The notes beneath the pieces were generated by a model. That model saw only the letters and a program-made list of their open reading frames with translations, had not been told where the DNA came from and made no database searches. From Lachnoclostridium sp. UBA1175 (lineage in GTDB: Bacteria; Bacillota; Clostridia; Lachnospirales; Lachnospiraceae), in assembly GCA_002311665.1 (NCBI GenBank), contig DBYX01000008.1, forward strand, positions 48,812 through 112,811: a stretch of DNA of 64,000 nucleotides, given 5' to 3'. Shown here in pieces: positions 1-8,741 of this stretch; positions within the stretch are counted from its first letter, which is position 1; the number at the start of each line of letters is the position of its first letter. The position numbers were made by a program, and so were the translations under genes.

Positions 1-967
1 CCCGGATCGTCTTCTCACTCCTGCGGATGCGGAGGTTCAGGCCGCCCGGATACGGGAGATCCGAGTAGTTGTGCCCTGCCGTCCTCGTGTGCGGCACACC
101 GTACTTCTGCGCAACACGCTTGTCGGAATACCCGGTCTTGATCACGCCGTTCTCGATCAGCACGAGCTTATCGTTTGGGATCACGCAGCCCTCGCCGTCC
201 CAGAACCGTCCGAACCACGACTCCTTGTCGGTCACGTCATGCTCGAGCGTAAAATTCTCACTGAACACCTGCTCGCCGACCTTCCCCGTGAGATGCGATG
301 TGCCGAGCGCGAGATTTTCCGCATTGAGCTCGTCCGCGAGCGCCCCGGTGAGCGAGTAGTACTGGATGCTCAGAATGATCTCCTCCGGCACCTCGGTCAT
401 CGTCTCGTACTGCCCGAGATACAGGTCCGCCATCGTGCGGAATACCGAGCCGTCGTCGAGGGTTCGCATGTTGTAGCCGAAGTAGCCGTTCATAATGTCC
501 TTACTGTCTTTGTGCTTGAACGCGATGCCCGCGCCGAAACACGCGTCGGACTCCTCGAAGTCCGTGCCGATGTCGCTTGTGAGCGAGTGGCGGCACGTTT
601 CCGCGGTGAAGTTTCCGGTAAATGTGAACTGCGGGTATTTCTCGAGGATGTACTTCATATACTCCCCGGCAACGTCCATCAGCTCGCGGTCCGACACGTG
701 GCTCTCACTCTTGTCGCGCCTGCGCTCTCCACCCGCCTCCGGCGTGAACGGATACGGTCTCGCGCGCTCCGGATCGGCCTGCGCTCTCGCGAAGCCCTCC
801 TCGTCCGCGATCTCCCCGATGCTGTAGCAGATGCCGACCTTCTCGCCGTCGTACACGCGGTACGAGGTCTCGACGGTGTTGGTGCGCTCGAACGCCTTCG
901 GCTTATTTTCCTCGTAGGACATTTTGGAAACCGTCCTGCGGGTGCTGTGTTTTTCCTTGATCGTCAT
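1..967 (-). CDS. TldD/PmbA-family protein, TldE-like partner (partial)
   Basis: The 3' end lies beyond the left edge; 322 residues are visible. They read as a TldD/PmbA-type protein, with the family's late block around GYSDKRVAQKYGVPHTRAG followed by a Gly/Asn-rich stretch. No HExxxH zinc motif is visible, whereas the neighbour just upstream has one. This fits the known TldD/TldE arrangement, in which the TldE (PmbA) subunit pairs with a catalytic TldD and lacks the metal site. TldD/E heterodimers are cytosolic proteases that degrade unfolded peptides and mature some microcins. The ATG at 967 follows an AGGGGG site at a good distance and starts 13 bases after the tldD stop, so the two genes form an operon. 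The family is fairly certain; the TldE role is inferred from the pairing. Confidence 0.8.
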   Translation of the reverse strand, partial: MTIKEKHSTRRTVSKMSYEENKPKAFERTNTVETSYRVYDGEKVGICYSIGEIADEEGFARAQADPERARPYPFTPEAGGERRRDKSESHVSDRELMDVAGEYMKYILEKYPQFTFTGNFTAETCRHSLTSDIGTDFEESDACFGAGIAFKHKDSKDIMNGYFGYNMRTLDDGSVFRTMADLYLGQYETMTEVPEEIILSIQYYSLTGALADELNAENLALGTSHLTGKVGEQVFSENFTLEHDVTDKESWFGRFWDGEGCVIPNDKLVLIENGVIKTGYSDKRVAQKYGVPHTRTAGHNYSDLPYPGGLNLRIRRSEKTIR

Positions 968-980
968 AGTAAAATCCCCC

Positions 981-2354
981 TTAATTCACATGTAATTTGC
1001 GCACGCGGATGCTCGGGCCTCCCGCGGAAACCCTGACAATCTGGTTCATTTTCCCACACGTGTACGAGTCGAACAGCTCGAAATCCGAGCCGACGCGATC
1101 GATGTCGAACAGCGTCTGGAACACCGAGCCGGTCAGCTGGTGTACGCGCAGCGGTTCGCAGATCTTGCCGTCGCGGATGCGGTAGCAGACCCTCGCGTTC
1201 ATAACGAAAGTGGCGCCGCCGGTGCCGTCCGAGACCATATGCACATAGATGCCGTCCTTCGTGTCGGCGATGATGTCCTCGAACGAGTCCTTGCCGGGCT
1301 GTAAGAACGTGTTGGTCATACGCACGATCGGTCTCTTGCGGTAGCTCTGCGCGCGGCAGTTGCCGGTCAGTTCCTCGGAGAGCACCGCCGCCGAGTTGGA
1401 ATCGTGCAGACGCCCGGTCAGCACACCGTTCTTGATCAGCCATGTCTCGCGGGCCTTCGTGCCCTCATCGTCGTACGGGACATAGCCGTGGTTTTGCATA
1501 TCGCCGCTGTCCACGATCGACACAAGGTCCGAACCGACCTTCTTGCCGAGCACCCACTCGTCGCGGAGCGTCTTGTCGTTGAGCATAAAATCCGCCTCGC
1601 TCTTGTGGCCGAAGCTCTCGTGCGCGAACATCGCCGTCGTGATCGGAGAGAGCACGCACGTGTACTCGCCGGGCTCCACATCCACCGCATTCGCGAGGTA
1701 ATCGACGCAGCGGGCGCGCTCCGCAAGGATCTCCGCCTCGTGCCCCGTCAGCTCCTCCGGCACCGCGCCGAAGATCTGTTTGCCGCAGTTCATCGGCTCA
1801 CCGTTCCCGCCGAGCGTGTACCACACACCGGCGGCACACATCTGATAGTCGTAGACGATCTCGCTCCCCTTCGAGGAGTAGAAACTCAGCTTCGAATACT
1901 CGCCGCCCGCGCCGATCGACCAGGAGTTCACACCGGGCATCTCATCCTCGATACACGCGCCGGCATAGTAGTCGATCACATTCATAAACCGCTGCCGCGC
2001 GATGTCCGCAAGCTTGTCGCCCTCGTACCGCAGCCGCTCCTCGCGGTTAACCTCCAGAAGTTTGATCGCCGGATCGTCATAGATCGCCGGGTTCGGCTGC
2101 GCCAGCTCCGCAAGCGCGTCCAGCTCCTCCTGCAGCCTGTCGAGCTCGTTCGTCGACGTCGTGTACCATAATTTTCCGTCGTATACGCGGATCAGCGCAC
2201 CGCACTCCTGCGTGGCTCTGTCATTCACCAGTTCACCGTTGAACTTCATCAGGTTCACGGTGTATTTTTCCTCGATCCGGATGTCGGCGTACAGACCTTC
2301 CGGAAAATGAAACTTCTCTCCCATTTCGGTTCCTCCGATAATCTTAATATTCAT
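981..2354 (-). CDS. tldD: TldD-family metallopeptidase
   Basis: A full-length (457 aa) TldD-like protein. The hallmark HESFGH zinc motif is at residues 245-250, followed by SEADFML, and the usual Gly-rich C-terminal strands (SAGGPSIRVRKL) are present. TldD provides the active site of the TldD/TldE heterodimer, which cleaves short unfolded peptides in the cytosol. The partner-like gene follows after 13 bases. Two starts are possible. ATG 2354 has AGGGGG about 5 nt upstream. An in-frame ATG at 2324 has GGAGG 7 nt upstream and would remove ten residues; it matches a normal ribosome site better. The substrate is unknown. Confidence 0.85.
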   Translation of the reverse strand: MNIKIIGGTEMGEKFHFPEGLYADIRIEEKYTVNLMKFNGELVNDRATQECGALIRVYDGKLWYTTSTNELDRLQEELDALAELAQPNPAIYDDPAIKLLEVNREERLRYEGDKLADIARQRFMNVIDYYAGACIEDEMPGVNSWSIGAGGEYSKLSFYSSKGSEIVYDYQMCAAGVWYTLGGNGEPMNCGKQIFGAVPEELTGHEAEILAERARCVDYLANAVDVEPGEYTCVLSPITTAMFAHESFGHKSEADFMLNDKTLRDEWVLGKKVGSDLVSIVDSGDMQNHGYVPYDDEGTKARETWLIKNGVLTGRLHDSNSAAVLSEELTGNCRAQSYRKRPIVRMTNTFLQPGKDSFEDIIADTKDGIYVHMVSDGTGGATFVMNARVCYRIRDGKICEPLRVHQLTGSVFQTLFDIDRVGSDFELFDSYTCGKMNQIVRVSAGGPSIRVRKLHVN

Positions 2355-2402
2355 ACAGTCCCCCTGCTGAGCAACCTCAGCGCCTGCCGCTGCCGCGGCC
2401 GT

Positions 2403-3308
2403 TTACCTGCACTCCCCGAGCTTCGAGCGGTCCACCCAGCTACGCGTTCTGCTGTTCGACTGCATCGAATAGCCCTGCGGCGAATGCACATACGAATCCG
2501 CCAGCGCGAAAATCCCCACAAACAAGCCGCCCAACGTCATATTCACGCCGTATGCCTTCTGGTTGTCCTCATCGTTCCCGACAAGCTGTACCTCCACAAT
2601 CGGTGATTCGCCGTCCCTGCCGATCGAACACACCATAAAGTCAAGCATGGCCGTGATCTTCTCCTTCGGCACTCGCGTCGCCTTCTCGATCGTCGAAAGG
2701 CTCGCCAGCTCGCCGATGCCGAGCGTGTACAGAAAGCCCAGGACCTTCAGATTGTCCCGGTCCGCAAGCATCCCGAAGAACTTCCGAACCTCGGTCGTGT
2801 CACGGAACCAGCGCTCAAAGCCCTTGTCCTCCTCCGGCTGGCGCAGGAAAAGGAAACAGTCCTTGAACTTGTCCAGGCGCATGAACGTGTATCCCGTGTC
2901 AAATGAGACCGCGCTCGACATCCGCGCGCTGTTCTCCTCATGCTGCGGCCGATCGTAATAGTCGATGGGATTCTTCCAGCTGCTGATCTGCATCGCCCAC
3001 AGCAGACGGTGAACCTTATCGATATACACCTTTTTCCTGTCATCGAAGGTTCCTTCGCCTCTCCAGACCGATGACAACTCATTTACGACCTGCTGTTCGA
3101 TCGAGGCGCGGCGTCCCTCACGCCCGTACAAATAATCGGTGGAAACGCTGAAGAAATCCGCGATCTTCGGGATCAGGTCCCCCTCCGGAAAACTGCCGTT
3201 CTCCCATTTGGAGACCGCCTGCGCGCTCACCCCCAGGTGACTCGCGAGCTGCTCCTGCGTCACTTTCTTCTCCTTGCGGAGCGCCTGCAGAGATTCCCCA
3301 AAACTCAT
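2403..3308 (-). CDS. XRE-family transcriptional regulator
   Basis: This 302-aa protein starts with a classic XRE helix-turn-helix (residues 5-60: LRKEKKVTQEQLASHLGVS, then QAVSKWENG), ending in DYLYGREG. The rest (about 70-302) has no motif I recognise. It contains a second possible winged-helix stretch around ATRVPKEKITAMLDFMV and may bind a ligand or partner. The ATG at 3308 was chosen because AAAGGAG lies 7 nt upstream and it begins the HTH; the frame stays open 22 codons further upstream without a better site. It ends 48 bases before tldD on the same strand. Target genes are unknown. Confidence 0.8.
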   Translation of the reverse strand: MSFGESLQALRKEKKVTQEQLASHLGVSAQAVSKWENGSFPEGDLIPKIADFFSVSTDYLYGREGRRASIEQQVVNELSSVWRGEGTFDDRKKVYIDKVHRLLWAMQISSWKNPIDYYDRPQHEENSARMSSAVSFDTGYTFMRLDKFKDCFLFLRQPEEDKGFERWFRDTTEVRKFFGMLADRDNLKVLGFLYTLGIGELASLSTIEKATRVPKEKITAMLDFMVCSIGRDGESPIVEVQLVGNDEDNQKAYGVNMTLGGLFVGIFALADSYVHSPQGYSMQSNSRTRSWVDRSKLGECR

Positions 3309-3487
3309 ATGTGACTCCTTTCCGGGAGCTTGTGATTCGCTCCCCCACTCGCCTCTCGGTTGATTTGTCTGCATTATAGCACAATTTACGGTTGAGCGTT
3401 AGCGCTAATTCAAATGTAAGTTTAGTTTTGAGTGGAATTTTCCGCGTAAAATCAACCAAGCGTTGACAGAAATAGCGAAAACAACCG

Positions 3488-3522
3488 AAAAAATCGGGCT
3501 TCCCAACCGCGGAAAGCCCGAT
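3488..3522 (-). terminator. Intrinsic terminator of the FG-GAP lipoprotein gene
   Basis: Read on the minus strand, TCGGGCTTTCC pairs with GGGAAGCCCGA and is followed by TTTTTT. It lies 45 bases after the stop of the gene ending at 3567. Confidence 0.8.
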
Positions 3523-3566
3523 CCTGTTTCAAAAACTCAGAAAAACCCCAAAACAATTGACGACGA

Positions 3567-4859
3567 TCATTCCAAGCCCGACAATCTCCAATACCCGTCC
3601 TCGTCCATCCACAGCTTATGCGTTTCCTCTTGACCGCCGCCGACCGGAGTGCGCTTGACGACAAGCTTGCCGTTCTCTTCAACAAATCTCAGATCATACC
3701 CCGGATCTTCAACCTGACGCCTATTCTGACTGTATATCAAAAGGCAAGTCTCTTCACTGCGATAGCTTGTGGGACTGTACTGAAAAGTCAGGCAAAGCTC
3801 CCGGACATCATCCCCGTCCAGATCGGCCACGTAGGCATTCAGAATCTTCTCGCATTGATTGGACCATCTGCTGAAAATCTCCACGATGCCCGCATCCGAA
3901 TTGTACTTAAGCCAGTACGCGTCCGGGTTCGGGTAGTAGCCATAGAAGTTCCCGCCGTCCGCGACGAACACCGCCGGCAGATCATCGCTTTCGTATTCCT
4001 CCACGCGAATCAGCTGACGCGCCACCGCATCCCCCTTCGTGTAGTCAAACCAGCACTCAACCGGCTTGCCGTTCATCGGGATCAACTTGATCGAATCCAC
4101 CGAAGTCGGGTTTGTGATCGGCTGATATACCAGTGCATTGTCGGAGATAACGAGCCTGCCGCGCTCCACGGACTTCCGTTTTTCACTGCTTTTCTTACGG
4201 ATCACAATATCCTCGTCTGTCTCCTCGCACCAGGCATAGGAAATGTTCTTTTCCGGGTTCAACTCGCAGGCCGTCTGCGTGACGAATACAAATGCATCGG
4301 CTCTGTCCGACTCCACGGCAACAAACTCCTGGATCCCGTCCCCGTTCAGATCCGCAAAATGCAGTGCTCCGATGGTCGTGTTTCCGTGGAAGACATCTTG
4401 GCCGCAATGAAGAACCTTATAGAAACCGACATTCGTAATCCGATAGTCATCCCGTTCCCATGTAAACTTGTAATCCGGAAGGTTGGTGCAGGTAACCTCC
4501 GCGCTCGTAATGACCAGACCTCTCCGCTTCAGTTCCGGCACTTCCGACATCGTCCACGTCTTTCTCTCATTCGGTCTTGTCACCGTCGTCATACCCGATT
4601 CCGATATGCCGTCGAGCTCAAAGGTGTATTTGATGACGTAGGTCACTTCCTTGTCTTCCGTCACAGGCTCCGGAGTCGCCGACACCTCTTTGGTATCATT
4701 GTTGTCCGACTTGCCGTCCGGCTTACTGTCCGGCCCGCAGCCCGTCAACAGTAGCATCGCCATACAGATCAACGCCGCGACACACACCACGGTGATCCGA
4801 ATGCGGCGAAGTTTCCCGGCCCCCTCGGCTGAGTAGGTTTCGTTCAGAACTTTGTACAT
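3567..4859 (-). CDS. Lipoprotein with FG-GAP/EF-hand-like repeats
   Basis: A 430-aa secreted lipoprotein. After a basic start, a hydrophobic segment (about 22-40) ends in the lipobox LLTGC, so Cys41 would be lipidated and anchored outside the membrane. Two acidic loops of FG-GAP/VCBS or EF-hand style occur: DLNGDGIQEF at 170-179, and DLDGDDVREL about 170 residues later. They suggest Ca2+ binding or a beta-propeller. A short acidic/Pro linker follows the lipid anchor. AAGGGGGAG precedes ATG 4859. I cannot name a function; proteins of this build in clostridia are usually uncharacterised surface lipoproteins. A clear terminator follows. Confidence 0.75.
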   Translation of the reverse strand: MYKVLNETYSAEGAGKLRRIRITVVCVAALICMAMLLLTGCGPDSKPDGKSDNNDTKEVSATPEPVTEDKEVTYVIKYTFELDGISESGMTTVTRPNERKTWTMSEVPELKRRGLVITSAEVTCTNLPDYKFTWERDDYRITNVGFYKVLHCGQDVFHGNTTIGALHFADLNGDGIQEFVAVESDRADAFVFVTQTACELNPEKNISYAWCEETDEDIVIRKKSSEKRKSVERGRLVISDNALVYQPITNPTSVDSIKLIPMNGKPVECWFDYTKGDAVARQLIRVEEYESDDLPAVFVADGGNFYGYYPNPDAYWLKYNSDAGIVEIFSRWSNQCEKILNAYVADLDGDDVRELCLTFQYSPTSYRSEETCLLIYSQNRRQVEDPGYDLRFVEENGKLVVKRTPVGGGQEETHKLWMDEDGYWRLSGLE

Positions 4860-4955
4860 AAAATCTCCCCCTTGAAAGATATATTATTCCACGCATATTG
4901 CGTGGTTACGGCTCACCGGTTCATTGCTCCTTAACTCAAGCAGCACACCGATCCG

Positions 4956-5687
4956 TTACTGCGCCTTCAGCTCGAGCAGCACGCCGTTACGGTTCGGCGC
5001 AGTCACATTGTCCGAATGATTCGCGGAGCGCACGTAATTGCGGACATCGAGCCACTCATCCGGCGTGTCCGCCCTGATGGCCTGCTCAACCCCGTCGCTG
5101 CCCTTGGCGGCATAGTAGAAGCCGTCTTCCGCGTGCCACACCACCTTGCAGGGGAACGCGATGCTGTTGCCGTACTGTGCCTGCTTCTCGCGCACGGCGA
5201 TGTCACGCAGACCGGCCAGAAACGCGTTGACCTTGCCAAGCTGCTCCTCCGAGGCATTGTCCTTAATCGCGAGCGTAAACTCCGAAAGCCGGTCAAACTG
5301 CGGCGAGTACACGACGGGCTTCAGCCCGCAGTCCTCGATCAGCTTCTCGAGGTCCTTGCGGTACAGGTTGTACACGCCGTCCTCGAAGTCGGCGGCTATC
5401 CCGTAATCGCTTGTGTAGCAGACGTGCGAACCGTCAACCTGCACCTCGCTGCCGAACGTCCACACGTCAAATGCGATCCCGCGGTCCTTCGTGACGCAGT
5501 GGATCCGCCGCTCGCTGATCACCTCAAACGACCCGATCTCCTCCCCGTTCGCCACCTCGGCCGCATACTCCTTCATCCGGTCCGTCGACGCCAGATGCTC
5601 CCCGCACCCCGCGAGCACCGCCGCCGCGAAGAACAACAGCAGCGCGGCAGTAAGGGGGCGGCGAAGCGCCCTCATACATTTTACCAT
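4956..5687 (-). CDS. Uncharacterised lipoprotein
   Basis: A 243-aa protein with a signal segment ending in VLAGC (Cys28 from the chosen start), so it is probably a membrane-anchored lipoprotein. The remainder is soluble, mixed alpha/beta, with no motif I recognise. The chosen ATG (5687) has GGGAGG 10 nt upstream; another ATG lies four codons later. It precedes the FG-GAP lipoprotein gene by 96 bases on the same strand and may share a transcript with it. Function unknown. Confidence 0.65.
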   Translation of the reverse strand: MVKCMRALRRPLTAALLLFFAAAVLAGCGEHLASTDRMKEYAAEVANGEEIGSFEVISERRIHCVTKDRGIAFDVWTFGSEVQVDGSHVCYTSDYGIAADFEDGVYNLYRKDLEKLIEDCGLKPVVYSPQFDRLSEFTLAIKDNASEEQLGKVNAFLAGLRDIAVREKQAQYGNSIAFPCKVVWHAEDGFYYAAKGSDGVEQAIRADTPDEWLDVRNYVRSANHSDNVTAPNRNGVLLELKAQ

Positions 5688-5723
5688 AGTCCGATTTCCT
5701 CCCATCACGCAATTATATCACAA

Positions 5724-5918
5724 TCAATCGTCGAAGAAAGCATCGATCGCTTCCATCTCATCCACCCAGCCCTGATCGCCCTTCGCGCCCTTCATCACGG
5801 CGCCGCAACCCGGGCAGGTCTTCTTCGCCTTCCCGCACACCTCACCGCACGCGGAGCACTCGTACTCGTCGCTTCGGAAAATGTGCGTGTGCCGGATCCA
5901 GTGAGCGGTGTGCTTCAT
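5724..5918 (-). CDS. Small zinc-ribbon protein
   Basis: A 64-aa protein with two CxxC knuckles (CSAC at 21-24, CPGC at 35-38) that should bind one zinc, plus an acidic tail. Its ATG overlaps the stop of the peroxiredoxin gene (ATGA, 4 bases), so translation is coupled. Small ribbons of this kind are often called rubredoxin-like or 'zinc ribbon domain' proteins. The coupling to bcp hints at a redox role, but nothing in the sequence proves it. Confidence 0.7.
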   Translation of the reverse strand: MKHTAHWIRHTHIFRSDEYECSACGEVCGKAKKTCPGCGAVMKGAKGDQGWVDEMEAIDAFFDD

Positions 5919-6379
5919 ACCCCCTCCTTGACCGTCGTCAGCATCTCCTCCGGGTTCTCCGCGGCCTTCACCTTGTCCGCCGCGCGGATGATCACGCCGT
6001 TCTCGTCGATCAGGTACGTCGTGCGCACCACGCCCATCGAGACTTTGCCGTAATTCACTTTCTCCTTCCAGACATCGTACGCCTCGAGCACCTTGCGCTC
6101 CGGGTCCGCCAGCAGCGTAAACGCGAGCCCGTACTTGTCGGCAAATCGCCTGTGCGACTCGACGCTGTCCTTGCTGACCCCGAGGATCTCGACGCCCTGC
6201 TCCCGGAAGAGCGGCATGCGCTCCGAGAACCCGCACGCCTGCTTCGTGCACCCCGACGTGTTGTCCTTCGGGTAGAAATACAGGATCACTTTCCTCCCGC
6301 GGTAATCCGCGAGCGAATGAAGCTTGCCGTCCTGATCCGGCAGCGTGAAATCAGGTGCTTTAGTTCCAACCGTTAACAT
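5915..6379 (-). CDS. bcp: Bcp-type peroxiredoxin (thiol peroxidase)
   Basis: A 154-aa protein, full length for the Bcp/PrxQ family of cytosolic peroxiredoxins, which reduce H2O2 and organic peroxides with thioredoxin. The active-site segment YPKDNTSGCTKQACGF carries the peroxidatic Cys44 and, five residues on, the resolving Cys49 typical of PrxQ. The start MLTVGTKAPDFTLPDQDG is family-typical, and GGAGCAACA lies just before the ATG. The next gene, a zinc-ribbon peptide, overlaps by 4 bases. Confidence 0.92.
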   Translation of the reverse strand: MLTVGTKAPDFTLPDQDGKLHSLADYRGRKVILYFYPKDNTSGCTKQACGFSERMPLFREQGVEILGVSKDSVESHRRFADKYGLAFTLLADPERKVLEAYDVWKEKVNYGKVSMGVVRTTYLIDENGVIIRAADKVKAAENPEEMLTTVKEGV

Positions 6380-6421
6380 ATTGTTGCTCCTTTATTATAC
6401 GCTTAGTGCGGCATAAAATGC

Positions 6422-7564
6422 TCAAAGATCGATCAAAACCGCCCTGCACGGCGCGCCGTCCGCGCCCCCGAGGTTGATCGGCGCCGCGTTCAGCAGATAC
6501 TTCCCGACCGGCACCTCCGCGAGCCTGATGCCCTCCAGCAACACGATCTCCGCCCCGAGCATCACAAGATGCACCGCCATCGGCGCATCCTCCGGCCCAA
6601 CCGTCTGCGACTCGTTGCCGAACAGCTTGATCCCGGCCTCCGCGAACACCTTTGCCGCCTCCGGCGTCACCGTCGCCTTGCCCTTCACAAGGATCCGCTC
6701 CGCCGCCTCGGCATCGCACTCCCGCGCCTCCCGCAGGATCCGCGCCGCATCCGCCGCCGAAATCTCGCCCGCCGCCTCCGCGACATAGGCGAACCCGACA
6801 AACCGCTCCATATCCACCTGATCGATCTTCTTCCCGTCCTTTAGAAAATGAAACGGAGCATCCACGTGCGTCCCATTGTGCGCGCACATCCGAAACGCCG
6901 TCAGATTGCACACAGCCCCGTCTGCAATGCTCAACATAACCTCCCGCACCGGGCTCGGATCGCCCGGGTACACGGCGCAGGAGAAAACTTCCTGGGAGAT
7001 GTCGTAGAGTTTCATACCGGTTTTCTTTCTCGCAGGCTCAGCCCCCTTACTCAGATCCGCAAGCGTCTGCTCGCCCACCGCCTTAATCTTATCATCCAGC
7101 ACGGCAAATACAATCTCCATCTCATAGTCCGGATACTCCGCCAGAAAATCCCGACAAGCCTGGATTGCCTTCCTCCACGCCCCATCCAACGGATACCCGT
7201 AGATCCCCGCCGAGATCAGCGGAAAACCGATCGAATGCAGCCCGTTCTCCATCGCAAGCAACAGCGACTTCTTATACGCGCTGTACAGAAGCTTCGGCTC
7301 ACCCTGCTTCCCATCCGTATACTGCGGCCCGACCGCGTGGATCACAAACTTCGCCGGTAAATTGAACCCCGGCGTAATCACCGCATCCCCAACATCGCAG
7401 TGCCCGATCTTGTTGCACGCAGCCGACATCTCATTAACGCCCGCGTCTCGGAAAATGTAACCGCACACGCCGCTGCCGTGCCACAGCCCGGTGTTTGCCG
7501 CATTAACCACGGCGTCAGTAGCGAGTTTGGTGATATTGTTTTTTTGGATGGTGATAGAGGACAT
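6422..7564 (-). CDS. Macro domain fused to a KynB-like cyclase/hydrolase
   Basis: A 380-aa two-domain protein. Residues 1-175 are a macro domain (DAVVNAANTGLWHGSGVCG, VIHAVGP, PLISAGIYGYP), a fold that binds ADP-ribose and often removes it or deacetylates O-acetyl-ADP-ribose. From Met184 a second complete protein follows: the cyclase family (kynurenine formamidase-like), with the metal motif HNGTHVDAPFHF at 229-240. This family hydrolyses amide or ester bonds using Zn/Mn. The join is a short basic linker (EPARKKTG). AAAGGAGG precedes ATG 7564. An internal start at Met184 could also release the cyclase alone. Domain identities are strong. The joint role, perhaps in NAD or ADP-ribose metabolites, is inference. 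Confidence 0.85.
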   Translation of the reverse strand: MSSITIQKNNITKLATDAVVNAANTGLWHGSGVCGYIFRDAGVNEMSAACNKIGHCDVGDAVITPGFNLPAKFVIHAVGPQYTDGKQGEPKLLYSAYKKSLLLAMENGLHSIGFPLISAGIYGYPLDGAWRKAIQACRDFLAEYPDYEMEIVFAVLDDKIKAVGEQTLADLSKGAEPARKKTGMKLYDISQEVFSCAVYPGDPSPVREVMLSIADGAVCNLTAFRMCAHNGTHVDAPFHFLKDGKKIDQVDMERFVGFAYVAEAAGEISAADAARILREARECDAEAAERILVKGKATVTPEAAKVFAEAGIKLFGNESQTVGPEDAPMAVHLVMLGAEIVLLEGIRLAEVPVGKYLLNAAPINLGGADGAPCRAVLIDL

Positions 7565-7667
7565 ATTTCGAACCTCCTTTTTCCATTTTTTGGATTATCA
7601 TATTCAAAACATGTCCATTCTCAGTTACAACGTTTGATATACGCTGGTCAAAATAAGAACACCTTCA

Positions 7668-8741
7668 TTATAATATTATATTATTGACCCACGTTGTAAC
7701 ATCTCTATCTGGCATGCCAGGTCTACAAGAATTAATCATGTGTGCCCACATAACGCTTTCTCTGAAAGGACTACTCATAGATGCGACTCGGAAATAAGCT
7801 TTTTCTTCCTTTGCTTGTTCATCCAGTGCTATATCCGCCAGATCGATTAAAGATAATGACTTCAAGTCTATCGTCATATACGGAATTTTCGTCGGTAACT
7901 CGGGCAAAGGAACCTTTGCATAATTGTATCCTGTGTGAATATATCTGGTAACTAAGTTATGCAATTCTTCACCACTTGGCATATTCCCAGAAGAATAATA
8001 TAAATCTTTTGCCGCTTTACACTCGGCAACCAGAATTTTCTTGTTAGGCTTGGCGCGAGCCATATCGCAGGAAGGCGTAAGAACCACGCAGTACTGAGTT
8101 GCCTTTGCTATAGAAGAGCAGTTATTATTATTATTCTTTCTAAGGATATCAGCCGCCATTAAAGTCTTACTAATCGGAGGATATTCATATTCCATCCAAG
8201 CGGGAGGGAAAAAATCTTCCTCATCTTTGGGGAATGCGCTTTGAATTCTTTTTCTAAGCATATACTTCACTATATCAACATCAAGATTATTGATTGAAAA
8301 GTAATATGCCATTGCCTTGGCCGAAAGCAGAAGCGAACTGTTAAGTTCTTTCTTGGATTCTTTTACAGCTTGTATATATGGTTCCCATTGTTCGATTTTG
8401 TCGATAACTACTTGTTCATCGCCTTTTGGGAGAATCTCAATCATCGGGTTTCCTTCTGCAATACTAACCACATCGTCTGATATCGTGGATGCAATTGCAG
8501 AAAAAACAATTACAGGAACAAAATCGTTTTCGTATAACGCCTTAAAAATCGGATCCCCTTCATGTGTGTTTTCAGCGTCATACATCCAATCCATTACTAC
8601 CAAGTCGGGATTGTACAGCAGTAATTCTTTTGGTGCCTCCTGGAAAGTACAGTTCTTGTAATCCCAATCACCCTTATCTTCCACATAATCCATGATTCCT
8701 TGTACAGCCTCTTGCCGATCTTCAATAAAAAGTATTTTCAT
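7668..8741 (-). CDS. Receiver-domain protein with uncharacterised C-terminal domain
   Basis: The first 125 residues are a response-regulator receiver: acidic pair Glu7/Asp8, phospho-acceptor Asp51 (LVVMDWMYD), Ser81 (VIVFSA) and Lys106 (LPKG). The remaining 230 residues are not a known DNA-binding output. They contain VVLTPSCDMAR and EC residues around 225-245 that might form a metal site or nuclease-like core. The start overlaps the stop of the kinase gene (ATGA), so the pair is translationally coupled. AT-rich like the rest of the island, and the last gene of the nine-gene run. Probably the partner of the upstream kinase; it may be an effector rather than a transcription factor. Confidence 0.75.
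   Translation of the reverse strand: MKILFIEDRQEAVQGIMDYVEDKGDWDYKNCTFQEAPKELLLYNPDLVVMDWMYDAENTHEGDPIFKALYENDFVPVIVFSAIASTISDDVVSIAEGNPMIEILPKGDEQVVIDKIEQWEPYIQAVKESKKELNSSLLLSAKAMAYYFSINNLDVDIVKYMLRKRIQSAFPKDEEDFFPPAWMEYEYPPISKTLMAADILRKNNNNNCSSIAKATQYCVVLTPSCDMARAKPNKKILVAECKAAKDLYYSSGNMPSGEELHNLVTRYIHTGYNYAKVPLPELPTKIPYMTIDLKSLSLIDLADIALDEQAKEEKAYFRVASMSSPFRESVMWAHMINSCRPGMPDRDVTTWVNNIIL

Noticed and set aside
71..1036. Long plus-strand frame opposite the TldD/PmbA genes
   Set aside because: It is antisense to two genes with clear family motifs, is Arg/Leu/His-rich as expected of a GC-rich shadow frame, and has no ribosome site.
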